Assembly (NCBI GenBank): GCA_018823285.1
Contig: JAHJIQ010000002.1
Location: 1 to 64,000 of the forward strand
DNA: 64,000 nucleotides
Reading direction: 5' to 3'
From: Pseudomonadota bacterium
GTDB lineage: Bacteria; Desulfobacterota; Desulfobulbia; Desulfobulbales; JAGXFP01
Every line of letters starts with the position of its first letter. Positions within the stretch are counted from its first letter, which is position 1. Under the pieces are notes generated by a model. That model was not told the DNA's origin and did not search any database. It was given only the letters and a program-made list of their open reading frames with translations. Positions 1-8,304 of this stretch are shown one piece after another. Position numbers and translations under genes: made by a program.

Positions 1-141
1 GCCAGGAGCCAGAATGACTGATTTTAAAGCTTTTCTCCTGGCTTCTGACTCCTGGCTTCTGGCTTCTTGTGGAACAAAGGCTCGAACAAATCGCCAAAAC
101 CCTTTTATTATCGGAAGATTATCCAAACTCAGAAAGTTGAG
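1..141 (+). repeat. Dispersed intergenic repeat, family A, copy 1
   Basis: This stretch is closely matched, in the same orientation, at 39790-39931. Shared blocks include CAGGAGCCAGAATGACTGAT, the double CTCCTGGCTTCTGA unit, ATCGCCAAAA and CTCAGAAAGTTGAG. The left part can fold, because CAGGAGCCAGAA is complementary to the later TTCTCCTGGCTTCTG units. The copy runs into the window edge and may start earlier. It carries no convincing coding sequence. Confidence 0.85.
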
Positions 142-390
142 GTTTAAAATGTGGGGTTGCAACCTGCCGCAAATGAAGGCAAAGAGGTGCAAGATACTTT
201 TCATTCCACAATGTGACACCTGCCCCGCATCCCTGCCATCCGGCGCCTCAACCGGGAGAACCCCGACCGGCAAATTAATTTGCACCCCTCCGCTGCGAAA
301 TCCGCCGCCACTTTTTACAAATACTCTTTAATTTCAATATGTTATGTCTAAAACACACCACCCGGCACATACATTGCTTATCACGATGTC
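142..390. other. Non-coding stretch before the first gene
   Basis: No supportable gene is seen between repeat A and the first CDS. The bases just before the CDS are AT-rich and could hold its promoter, but I cannot name a clear -35/-10 pair. Confidence 0.5.
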
Positions 391-780
391 ATGAAAAAGA
401 AGAACATTCTGCTGCTGGTTGATGATAACGGCCTGGAGAGGGTGCTCACCCTGATGCTCAGACAGGCTGATTATCAGGTGATCGCAGGCGATGATGCCGC
501 CTTGATCATGAAGAGCATGAGCTATAATCCCGGCGCGGGAACAAACATCGATGCGGTCATCTCCTGTCTGCAGAAGTCCGGTCTCGACGGGAAGAAGGTG
601 ATGTCACTGCTCCGCAGAAATTACCGGCCGGTCCCGGTGATGGCCATCATCCCCTATGGCAGTGAACAGGACATCGTGAGCCTCAGAGAAAACGGCTGCA
701 CCTCGATTCTCCACTCCCCATTTGAGTCGGATGAATTGATGAAATGTCTGGACCGGGCGCTGGAAAACGACGGGCAATAA
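391..780 (+). CDS. Degenerate response-regulator receiver domain protein
   Basis: A 129-residue stand-alone CheY-like domain. The N-terminal LLLVDDN segment carries the acidic pair expected after beta-1, and the C-terminal SPFESDEL resembles the KPF-DEL end of receiver domains. Aligned to a canonical receiver, the phospho-acceptor Asp position falls in VISCLQKSGLDG and is Cys, and the conserved Lys before PF is Ser. It is therefore probably a pseudo-receiver that does not take phosphate in the usual way. It lies 56 bases upstream of the rhodanese gene on the same strand, which may mean co-transcription. The ribosome-binding site is weak. Function is otherwise unknown. Confidence 0.7.
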   Translation: MKKKNILLLVDDNGLERVLTLMLRQADYQVIAGDDAALIMKSMSYNPGAGTNIDAVISCLQKSGLDGKKVMSLLRRNYRPVPVMAIIPYGSEQDIVSLRENGCTSILHSPFESDELMKCLDRALENDGQ

Positions 781-836
781 TTGATATTTCAAAACGAAGG
801 CTACTTCATAAACATTCACCAGAAGGAGGAAAATCC

Positions 837-2153
837 ATGCTCAACAAAAAAATCCTGCTGAGAATACCGCTGCTGGTCATGGCGGTCATGCTCACTACCG
901 GAGTGCCAGCCTTAAGCAGTGCGGAAGGTGGTGACGCCAAACCCGCCGTCGCGGCCAAAGAGGACAACGTCCTCAAGGGCAAGGTGCTGGGCGTCTCCAA
1001 GAAAGCGAAAAGCATTACCATTGAAACCAAGAAAGGACCGGTGACGGTGAAATTTGATGACGCCACCAAAGGCATGGAATTTGCCGAAAAAGGTGAAGCG
1101 GCCATCGTCAAATTCAACAAGGTCGGCGATGACAGAATCGCAACCGTGATCAAACCAAAGCTTGCCACAGCCCCGGAGGGTGTAGGAGAAATCCAGCCTG
1201 AAGGACTTGCCGAGCTTGTTGCCATGGGACCGAAGAAAGGCAATTACATGCTTATCGATGCCAGACCTGCCGGCGCCTATGCCAATGGACACATCCCGAC
1301 CGCTCATTCCATCCCGGTCAAGATGATGGAGGAGAAAGGCGGGGAACTGATGCCGATGGACAATAAAGACATCCAGCTCATCTTCTACTGCGGAGGGGTC
1401 ACCTGAGGCATGAGTCCTCAAACTGCCAGTATGGCAGTTAAACTCGGCTTCAAAAACGTGAAAGTAATGCTTGTCGGAACCCCGGGCTGGCAGAAAGCGG
1501 GCAACCCCCTGGTCGTGAACAACAAGTTCGTGGAAACGGGCAACATCGTTCTCGTTGACCTCAGAAAAGAGGCGGAAGTTGCTGCAGGCCATATCCCGAG
1601 AGCAGTGAACATCCCCATGGCGGCGCTGGCTGACGCCGAAGAAGACTTCCCCGCCAACAAGTCGGCGCCCATTGTCCTGTGCGGAGACGGCGATGATCCG
1701 CTGAAGGCGAGAAAGATCATCAAGGGCTGGGGGTTCAAGTCGGTCGCGCTGATGACCGATGGTCTCGGCGGCTGGCAGGCAGACGGCAAAGAGCTTGCCA
1801 CGGGCCCCGCAGCAACAGAAATCAACTGGGTCCGTAAACTCGGCAAGGATGAAGTCAGCGTAGCCGATTTCGAAAAGGCGGTTTCGGGAACAGACAGCGC
1901 CAGTGTGATCCTTGACGTCAGGGGGCCCGATGAAACCGGCGGCGGAATGTTCCCCGGCTCGATCAATATCCCGCTGGACGCACTCGAAAAGAGAATCGGC
2001 GAATTGCCGAAGGACAAAACCATTCTGATCCACTGCTCAACCGGGGCCAGAGCGGAGATGGCTTTTGAGACCCTGAAAAGCGCAAAACTCAATGCGAAAT
2101 TTCTGGTCGCCGATGTCACCTGCGAGGATGGCAAGTGTGAAATAGGGGAATAA
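837..2153 (+). CDS. Exported triple-rhodanese protein, candidate selenoprotein (in-frame TGA at 1404-1406)
   Basis: Translation starts at ATG 837 behind a strong AAGGAGG site and gives 438 residues if TGA 1404-1406 is read as Sec190. A signal peptide (residues 1 to about 25) is followed by a small beta-rich segment (about 40-105) and three rhodanese domains (about 115-215, 225-320, 340-425). The TGA sits inside the active-site loop of domain 1: FYCGGVT, then Sec, then GMSP. In related domains this loop ends in Cys. Domain 2 lacks a catalytic Cys; domain 3 has HCSTGAR. Coding continues in the same frame after the TGA, and a hairpin with SECIS geometry follows. The next gene is a paralogue with a Cys in the corresponding loop. 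The alternative is a nonsense mutation or sequencing error. The role is probably periplasmic sulfur (persulfide) transfer; the substrate is unknown. Confidence 0.85.
1404..1446 (+). promoter_or_regulatory. Putative bacterial SECIS element downstream of the UGA
   Basis: A perfect 7-bp stem (AACTGCC at 1421-1427 with GGCAGTT at 1433-1439) closes a 5-base loop, AGTAT. The loop begins 21 bases after the TGA and has G in its second position followed by T. A lower helix, GAGT 1412-1415 with ACTC 1442-1445, can form across internal loops. These values match the published bacterial SECIS pattern: loop 16-37 bases after UGA, small apical loop, G within the first two loop bases. Confidence 0.75.
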
Positions 2154-2235
2154 GCGCCGCCCATTTTTCAGAATGTGGCAATGTATAAGATTTATTCTTC
2201 TTGAAAAATGTTTTACGTTATAATCGATGTGCCTT

Positions 2236-2275
2236 ACGGCCGGCCGTTTGCATCAGAAACGGCCGGCCGGTTTTT
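2236..2275 (+). terminator. Rho-independent terminator after the rhodanese selenoprotein gene
   Basis: A GC-rich inverted repeat (ACGGCCGGCCGTTT paired with AAACGGCCGGCCGG) is followed by five T. It separates the first rhodanese gene from the second, so the paralogue probably has its own promoter. Confidence 0.8.
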
Positions 2276-2310
2276 ACCCCCCCCATTAAATAAATCTACG
2301 GGTGAACAAA

Positions 2311-3645
2311 ATGAGAAGGACCGCGATCCTGACACTCCTACTTGCCTCCACACTGATCATTGCCCAGACCGCCTTCGCCGAAGAGGAACCGAAAGTGCCG
2401 ATGGCCAAACTCTGCGGCTCCTGCCACCAACCAGCGCCCGGTGTGATGATGGGCTTCCTGGAGAGCATCGCCCTGAAATCAAAAACCCTGCAGATGGATT
2501 TCATGTCCCACAAGGAGGTGGTCAGATTCACCGATGATACGAAAGTGAAATACGTCAACGACTTTGCCGATATCCGAAACTATGTGAATAAAGGTTTCCA
2601 GATCAATTTTGTCGAAAAGGACGGGCAGAAGATCGCCACGGAAATCATCCGTTTCGACATCATGAAGGTCGAGGCGCTGAGCAAGGAGGATTTCATCACC
2701 AAGGATGAATTCAATAAGCTCCGTAAAAATCAGAATGCCAAGGTCTATGACGTGCGGCCGCCGGAGGTGTACAGCATGGGGCATATTCCCGGGGCGATGA
2801 TGATGCCTGCCCCGGCCTTTGACAAGTTCAAGAAAAACCTGCCCGAAGACCGCACAACCCCCATTATCTACTATGGCGTCGGAGGCTGCCTCTCCCCGAC
2901 TGCCGCGCTGGGAACAAAGGCCCTGGGGTTCACCGATGTAAAGATCTTTGCCGGCGGCTTCCCGGAATGGTCAAAGAGCGAATACAGCATGGTCTCCGCA
3001 GACTGGCTGCGGATGGCCATTGAAAAGGATATTCCCCATGTCCTGATCGATCTCCGCCCTGCCGCCGAGGTTGTCTCCGGTCACATCAACGGCGCCGTCA
3101 ACATTCCCCTGGCGGATCTCGAAAAGAGCAGGGACCTTTTCCCGGCCCGGAAAAACGCCCCGATCATCCTGTATGGACCCGGCAGCAAGAATGGCGCTGA
3201 ACAGCTGGTTTCGTGGGGATATACCGGCATCAGAGTCCTGCCGCTCAGTTTCTCAGGGTGGAAAGCTCTTGGCCATCAGGTCGCCACCGGCCCGACCGGA
3301 AAAACCATCCACTATGTGCCGAAGCCGAAAGAAGGGACCATCTCCATCGAAGAGTTCAAAAAGGCGGCGGCGGGAATGTCTCCGGATGTCATTCTGGTTG
3401 ATGTCAGAAATCCGGATGAATTCGCGGAAAACAAGCTGAAAGGCACCTTGAACATTCCGGTTGATGTCATCTCCGAGCGGGTTGCCCTCATGGGCAGCAG
3501 CAAGGAGCTCATCCTGTTCTGCAACACCGGAACCAGAGCGGAAATGGCCCATAACATCCTCAAACGGGACGGGGTGAAAAACCGCTATCTGGACGCCATG
3601 GTAACCATCGATGATGGTGCGCTGCTGCAGATTGAAGAAAAATAA
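2311..3645 (+). CDS. Exported triple-rhodanese protein with a CxxCH haem-type motif
   Basis: A paralogue of the preceding selenoprotein candidate, 444 residues from ATG 2311, where GGTGA just upstream could act as ribosome-binding site; an in-frame GTG at 2302 is the alternative. A signal peptide ends near AFA. A CGSCH motif about 34-38 residues in could bind c-type haem. A short beta segment and three rhodanese-like domains follow. Domain 1 has Cys in the loop YGVGGCLSP, near the Sec position of its neighbour. Domain 2 has lost the catalytic Cys (YGPGSKNGA). Domain 3 keeps FCNTGTR. The protein is likely periplasmic and involved in sulfur-compound handling, perhaps redox-coupled through the haem. 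Its substrate is not evident. Confidence 0.85.
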   Translation: MRRTAILTLLLASTLIIAQTAFAEEEPKVPMAKLCGSCHQPAPGVMMGFLESIALKSKTLQMDFMSHKEVVRFTDDTKVKYVNDFADIRNYVNKGFQINFVEKDGQKIATEIIRFDIMKVEALSKEDFITKDEFNKLRKNQNAKVYDVRPPEVYSMGHIPGAMMMPAPAFDKFKKNLPEDRTTPIIYYGVGGCLSPTAALGTKALGFTDVKIFAGGFPEWSKSEYSMVSADWLRMAIEKDIPHVLIDLRPAAEVVSGHINGAVNIPLADLEKSRDLFPARKNAPIILYGPGSKNGAEQLVSWGYTGIRVLPLSFSGWKALGHQVATGPTGKTIHYVPKPKEGTISIEEFKKAAAGMSPDVILVDVRNPDEFAENKLKGTLNIPVDVISERVALMGSSKELILFCNTGTRAEMAHNILKRDGVKNRYLDAMVTIDDGALLQIEEK

Positions 3646-3711
3646 ATCCCCTGCTTTGCCCAGCTTTGATCTGGAGGAGATCTCCTGACAGCCTTCGAAT
3701 GGGCTCTAGCG

Positions 3712-3851
3712 AATTGAAGCTCCCCGCGGCAGATAAGCAAACGGAGTGCGACGACGAGCCACGGGGAATCTCCGGATGGAAGGTTACTTACATCAGATTC
3801 GCTCACTAACCCCGCAGCATGCTGCGGGGAATATGTTTCGCTATGCATGTT
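3712..3851 (+). repeat. Dispersed repeat, family B, copy 1
   Basis: Shares ATTGAAGCTCCCCGCGGCAG, GATAAGCAAACGGAGT and the end block GGGGAATATGTTTCGC...ATGCATGTT with copies at 28270 and 31338. This copy has a longer, different centre containing its own hairpin (CCCCGCAGC-ATGCTGCGGGG). It lies about 65 bases downstream of a plus-strand gene and is followed directly by a terminator. It occupies most of the 348-base gap between genes. Confidence 0.85.
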
Positions 3852-3854
3852 CAG

Positions 3855-3890
3855 GCCGGCCGGTTGCTGTTTACCGTCCGGCTTTTTTTT
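3855..3890 (+). terminator. Rho-independent terminator following repeat B copy 1
   Basis: GCCGGCCGGT pairs with ACCGTCCGGC (one mismatch) around an 8-base loop and is followed by eight T. Confidence 0.8.
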
Positions 3891-3993
3891 CATCATGAAT
3901 CCCCGCCATCTGCCTGCACATCAGGAATCCTCTTGCCCGGACATCCCCTGGAGTCTATAATACTTTTTTACTCATTTTCCCGGGCCCGCAAAC

Positions 3994-5514
3994 TTGAATA
4001 CACCTGATTCTCTCGATATCCAGGAGGCCGGACAGGTCCTGCAAAATCTTACCGCAGGAGGCTCTCTGCCGGTTTCACCGAGCCGCCTGGCAAATCAGGC
4101 GGCACAGGCATACCTCGCGTCTACCACTTACGACAGACCGGGAGAGCCGGTTTTCCTTGATCTGCTTTGCACCTTGGCGATCGCAGACAGCCGGACCGTC
4201 TCGGAAACTGCCGTGACCAGCCTGTACCGCAATCTCATTGAGGGCTTCTGTGACGATTTTTCTGATTCAGGGACCCGGAACGCCAACCGGGCGCTGGCCC
4301 ATCTGATAAGCTTTACCAGAAGAATTTCCCCGAACGGGACCATGGACCGCCTTCTCAATGAGATAGGGCTTCATAGCGGAAATGACCTGCTGCAAAGATG
4401 GCAGAAGATAACCCCTCCGGCCTTCATTCCCGCCCGCTTGCAAAAGACCGTCCGGCGAATTGTGATTCCTTCCAGGGTATCCGCCGGCGCCGACATTGTC
4501 ATCACTTCGATTCTGGCCCGCAGGCTACTTGCATTTTTCCCAGAGGCAGAAATCACCCTCATCGGTCCCGGCCACCTTGGCGAAATATTCTCCGCCATCC
4601 CGAGGATCAACCATCATCTGTTTGAAGTCAGAAGACACGGGAGCCTGATGGATCGTATTCTTTTCTGGCCGCGCCTGATTGAAAGTGTAAGGAACATCAC
4701 CTCCGGACTCGGTCCGGATGAAGCGATGATTTTCGACCCCGATTCCCGTCTGAGCCAGTTGGGACTGGTCCCGCTGAGCGCCGAGTTCAGGACCTGCCAT
4801 TTCCCTTCCCGTTCCATGAAATCCGGAAGCCGGAAAGGATCACTTTCGGCAATCACCAATCAGTGGCTCGATCTGCTGCTGGGAAAAGGACCCCACCTTT
4901 CCCCAGCCGTGTCACCCGGTCGCGAGAAGATATCCGCGGCCGATTCTTTTCTCGCCACGCTGAGAAATAACGGGTGCAAGCATATTCTGATCGCCAATTT
5001 CGGGGTCGGCGGTGATGAAAGAAAGCAGGTCGCTGACCCGTTTGAAGAAAGAATACTGGACCGCCTTCTGACCAGAGAAAATTGCATAATTATCCTTGAC
5101 ATGGGCTGTGGTTCAGAGGAAAAAAGCAGGACGGAAAAACTGCTGGCCAAGGCGTCTCATGCCGGGTACGCCATCGCCCGCACCAATGACCGGGAGATGG
5201 CCGGTTTTAACCCGGAATTCAAACACGGGATAATCGGAGCCTGCACTTCCCTCGGCTCCCTGGCCGCCCTGATCGCCGGGGCCGATTGCTATCTCGGATA
5301 TGATTCAAGCGGCCAGCATTTGGCCACAGCCGTATCCACGCCCTCGGTGACGGTTTTTGCCGGGTACCGGAATTCCAGATTTCTTGAGCGCTGGTCCCCG
5401 CCGGAAGGCGGCAGAAACCTGGTCATCCCGGTGCCTGATCCACCCCCGAAGTTCCTTGCCGACATCGATGGGCTTGCCGACAAAACAGCGGAAACCATAA
5501 ACAACCACCTGTGA
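3994..5514 (+). CDS. Glycosyltransferase family 9 (heptosyltransferase-like) protein
   Basis: A 506-residue protein starting at TTG 3994, since the first ATG lies more than 100 codons in. The C-terminal part has the GT9 donor-binding signature in a variant form: a secluded Asp in YLGYDSSGQHLA followed by TPSVTVFAG. The middle has IVITSILARRL and a LIGPG strand typical of the N-terminal Rossmann domain. The first ~140 residues are an extra helical region that I do not recognise. It is followed 13 bases later by a heptose-7-phosphate kinase gene, which fits a role in LPS inner core or a related heptose-containing glycan. The acceptor is unknown. No signal peptide is seen, so it is probably cytoplasmic or peripheral to the inner membrane. 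Confidence 0.75.
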   Translation: MNTPDSLDIQEAGQVLQNLTAGGSLPVSPSRLANQAAQAYLASTTYDRPGEPVFLDLLCTLAIADSRTVSETAVTSLYRNLIEGFCDDFSDSGTRNANRALAHLISFTRRISPNGTMDRLLNEIGLHSGNDLLQRWQKITPPAFIPARLQKTVRRIVIPSRVSAGADIVITSILARRLLAFFPEAEITLIGPGHLGEIFSAIPRINHHLFEVRRHGSLMDRILFWPRLIESVRNITSGLGPDEAMIFDPDSRLSQLGLVPLSAEFRTCHFPSRSMKSGSRKGSLSAITNQWLDLLLGKGPHLSPAVSPGREKISAADSFLATLRNNGCKHILIANFGVGGDERKQVADPFEERILDRLLTRENCIIILDMGCGSEEKSRTEKLLAKASHAGYAIARTNDREMAGFNPEFKHGIIGACTSLGSLAALIAGADCYLGYDSSGQHLATAVSTPSVTVFAGYRNSRFLERWSPPEGGRNLVIPVPDPPPKFLADIDGLADKTAETINNHL

Positions 5515-5527
5515 AGGAAGAATCATC

Positions 5528-6514
5528 TTGAAAAACCTGTCGACCGAAAAACTCAATGCAGCCCTTGCCAGATTCCCGAAAGTGAAGATTCTGGTGATCG
5601 GCGACATCATCATCGACCATTTTATCTGGGGTTCGGTGAGCAGAATCTCCCCGGAAGCCCCGGTTCCAGTGGTCAACGTCAACCATGAAAACCTGCTGCT
5701 CGGCGGCGCCGCAAACGTCCTGAACAATATACACGCCCTCGGGGGTAACGCCTCCCTTTGCGGGGTGATCGGGAAGGACATTATGGGCACTCATCTTCTG
5801 GAACTTCTGGAAAATACCAACTCCCCCACCGATGGGGTCATCAGGTCGGCCGACCGGCCGACGACCAAAAAAACCAGGATCATCGCCCAGCACCAGCAGG
5901 TGGTTCGTTTCGACCGGGAAAAGACCGGCCCCTTTCCCTCAGAAATCAGCGCCGCGATTCTTGAATACATCGACCGGAACCTGACCTCGTTTCAGGCGGT
6001 GGTGATTTCCGACTACAACAAGGGCATGATCAATGGCGAAATGATGTCCCACCTGATGAAGAAGCTCTCTTTCCAGACCACTATCCCGGTGATCGTCGAC
6101 CCCAAACCCAAGGATATCGAAAGATTCACCGGCGCGACCATTCTCACCCCGAACAATCACGAAGCGGAACTGATGAGCGGCATCGAGATCAGAAACGAGG
6201 AGGATCTCAACCGGGCTGCCTCCCTCATCTTCGAAAAAACCCGGGCCCACGCGCTTCTCATTACCCGGGGTGAGGCCGGCATGGCCCTTTTTGAACAGGA
6301 CCGGGATCCCTTTATCATCCCCACCGTTGCCCGGGAAGTCTTTGACGTCACCGGCGCCGGCGACACGGTGGTCGCCACCCTCGCCCTTGGCCTTGCGGCG
6401 GGGCTTACATTTGTCGAAGCGTCGATTCTGGCAAACCAGGCCGCCGGGATCGTGGTAGGCAAGCTGGGAACGGCCACCGTCTCCCCCGAAGAAATTACCG
6501 GAGCATTATCATGA
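5528..6514 (+). CDS. rfaE1: D-glycero-beta-D-manno-heptose-7-phosphate kinase
   Basis: A PfkB-family (ribokinase fold) sugar kinase of 328 residues, which phosphorylates heptose-7-phosphate at C1 in ADP-heptose synthesis. Evidence: ILVIGDIIIDHFIWG at the N-terminus, the GGAANV substrate-binding loop, SDYNKG, and the catalytic DVTGAGDTVVATLAL motif near residue 275. It ends where the kinase domain ends, so the nucleotidyltransferase half found in fused HldE is absent and must be encoded elsewhere. The start is TTG 5528 behind GAAGGAAG. The stop overlaps the yicC start by 4 bases (ATGA). Confidence 0.92.
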   Translation: MKNLSTEKLNAALARFPKVKILVIGDIIIDHFIWGSVSRISPEAPVPVVNVNHENLLLGGAANVLNNIHALGGNASLCGVIGKDIMGTHLLELLENTNSPTDGVIRSADRPTTKKTRIIAQHQQVVRFDREKTGPFPSEISAAILEYIDRNLTSFQAVVISDYNKGMINGEMMSHLMKKLSFQTTIPVIVDPKPKDIERFTGATILTPNNHEAELMSGIEIRNEEDLNRAASLIFEKTRAHALLITRGEAGMALFEQDRDPFIIPTVAREVFDVTGAGDTVVATLALGLAAGLTFVEASILANQAAGIVVGKLGTATVSPEEITGALS

Positions 6515-7398
6515 AAAGACCTTTGAGCATGACCGCGTTCGGCAGAGGCGAGTGCTGCCACGAAAACCGGACCTGGATTGCCGAGATCAAGTCCGTCAAC
6601 CACCGATTCTGCGACATCAAGATCAGAATTCCGAGAAATTATGGTGCTCTGGAGGAGAAAATAAAAAAAGAGGTTGAATCCTGCTACTCCCGGGGGCACG
6701 TGGAAGTCACGATCAGCTGCAACGGTTCCGCCGCGGCAACCATGCACCTCAAAACCGACATCGAACTCGCCAGACAGTATCTCACGTGCATGAATGAAAT
6801 TTCTTCGGCGCTGCATCTTGAGGGAAACGTTGATCTCGCCCTCCTCCTTGCCAACCGGGACCTTATCGTCCCCGAGGACACCACCGAAGACCTCGACCGG
6901 ATATGGGACTCCGCCATCAGCCCGGCCCTGCGCGAGGCGCTTGCCAATGCCGAGGACATGCGGGCGAACGAAGGCGCAAACCTTCGAAAAGACCTTATCG
7001 ATCGACTTGTTACTTTCTCAAAGGCGGCCGATACCGTAGAAAAAATGGTTCCGGAATTGCTCCGGGAAAAAGAAACCACCCTCAGGGAACGACTGGCGGT
7101 CCTGCTGGACAAGCTAGAGATTGATCCGGCCCGTCTTGCCCAGGAAGTCGCAATCATGGCGGACAAACTCGACGTTACCGAGGAACTGGTCCGGCTTCGC
7201 AGCCATATTGACCAGTTCACCGGGTTTTTTGATCTCGATGAACCGATCGGCCGCCGCCTCGATTTTCTGATCCAGGAATTTTTGCGGGAAACCAATACCA
7301 TGGCCTCAAAGATCGCCAACGCCGAAATCGCCCATCTTTCGGTGGAGCTGAAAAACGAACTGGAAAAAATGCGGGAACAGGTTCAGAATCTGGAATAA
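6511..7398 (+). CDS. yicC: YicC family endoribonuclease
   Basis: A full-length YicC protein (295 residues). The N-terminal YicC-like domain begins SMTAFGRGE and contains the conserved [12 protein letters not shown]. The C-terminal DUF1732 domain ends with [18 protein letters not shown]. Family members act on RNA; the E. coli protein has been linked to sRNA decay. The gene is translationally coupled to rfaE1 by an ATGA overlap and is followed by remA and gmk, an order common in many bacteria. Confidence 0.93.
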   Translation: MKRPLSMTAFGRGECCHENRTWIAEIKSVNHRFCDIKIRIPRNYGALEEKIKKEVESCYSRGHVEVTISCNGSAAATMHLKTDIELARQYLTCMNEISSALHLEGNVDLALLLANRDLIVPEDTTEDLDRIWDSAISPALREALANAEDMRANEGANLRKDLIDRLVTFSKAADTVEKMVPELLREKETTLRERLAVLLDKLEIDPARLAQEVAIMADKLDVTEELVRLRSHIDQFTGFFDLDEPIGRRLDFLIQEFLRETNTMASKIANAEIAHLSVELKNELEKMREQVQNLE

Positions 7399-7411
7399 AA
7401 GGAGCATTGCA

Positions 7412-7684
7412 ATGGACCAGCGGTTAATCAACATCGGTTTTGGCAATTCCGTCGTCGCCGGGAGGGTGGTGGCGGTCGTCCACCCGAAATCATCTCCGAT
7501 GAAAAAACTGCGTTCGGAGGCCCGGGATCAGAAAAGGCTGATCGATGTCACCGAAGGGAGAAAGACCAGATCCATCATCATTCTCGACAGCAACCACGTG
7601 ATCCTCTCCTCGGTCCAGCCCGAAACCATCATCCAGCGATTCACCCCGGCCACCATCAACGACCCGGCCCCCGAAGGAGAATGA
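7412..7684 (+). CDS. remA: DUF370 / RemA family protein
   Basis: A 90-residue DUF370 protein with the family core [19 protein letters not shown] and the [15 protein letters not shown] strand. In Bacillus the RemA protein is a DNA-binding regulator of matrix genes; its role in this lineage is not established. It sits between yicC and gmk behind an AAGGAG site. Confidence 0.88.
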   Translation: MDQRLINIGFGNSVVAGRVVAVVHPKSSPMKKLRSEARDQKRLIDVTEGRKTRSIIILDSNHVILSSVQPETIIQRFTPATINDPAPEGE

Positions 7685-7688
7685 GAGC

Positions 7689-8285
7689 GTGAGCGGCAGC
7701 CTGTTTATCATCTCGGCTCCTTCAGGCGCCGGCAAGACCACTATTCTTAAACGGGTGCTCGCCGATTTGCCGGCCATCACTTTTTCCGTTTCCCACACCA
7801 CCAGGCCCCCGCGAAGGGGAGAGGTCGACGGCAAAGACTATCATTTTGTCGATCGCGACACCTTCTGCCGGCTCCGCGACCGGAACGCCTTTCTGGAATG
7901 GGCTGAAGTTCATGGCAATCTTTACGGCACCAGTATCGAGGCGGTCAGGAAACAGCTCGACACAGGGGTGGATGTGATCCTTGACATCGACACCCAGGGA
8001 GCCAGACAGGTCAGAGCGCTCGGCACCCTCTCCGCCCGGTCGATTTTCATCGCCCCTCCGTCCCTCGCCGAGCTGGAAAAAAGACTGACCGGCCGCGCCA
8101 CCGACTCGGAAGAGACCATCCGCCTCCGGCTCACCAATGCCCACCGGGAAATGGCCGAGGCCGGAAATTACGACCATTACATTGTCAACGACACGCTGGA
8201 AGAAGCCGTCACGATGGTCCGGGCCGTCATCCTGTCCGAGAGAAGCCGGAACAGAAGAGATCTTTCCGGACATTTTCTGCCATAA
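7689..8285 (+). CDS. gmk: Guanylate kinase
   Basis: A 198-residue GMP kinase (ATP + GMP to ADP + GDP), cytoplasmic. It has the P-loop SAPSGAGKTTI, the GMP-binding SHTTRPPRRGEVDGKDYHFV segment, and DIDTQGARQV. The start is GTG 7689, four bases after the remA stop. Length and motif order are normal. Confidence 0.95.
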   Translation: MSGSLFIISAPSGAGKTTILKRVLADLPAITFSVSHTTRPPRRGEVDGKDYHFVDRDTFCRLRDRNAFLEWAEVHGNLYGTSIEAVRKQLDTGVDVILDIDTQGARQVRALGTLSARSIFIAPPSLAELEKRLTGRATDSEETIRLRLTNAHREMAEAGNYDHYIVNDTLEEAVTMVRAVILSERSRNRRDLSGHFLP

Positions 8286-8304
8286 ACGACGAGAAACAGC
8301 CGCC

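Noticed and set aside
912..2033. Long minus-strand open frame of 373 codons opposite the rhodanese gene
   Set aside because: It is antisense to a well-supported gene, has no family resemblance, and its openness reflects the codon use of the plus-strand gene.
3585..3896. Minus-strand ORFs across family B repeats (recurring HRETHSP-like peptides)
   Set aside because: The peptide similarity comes from the repeated DNA itself; starts, lengths and ends differ between copies, and none has a ribosome-binding site.
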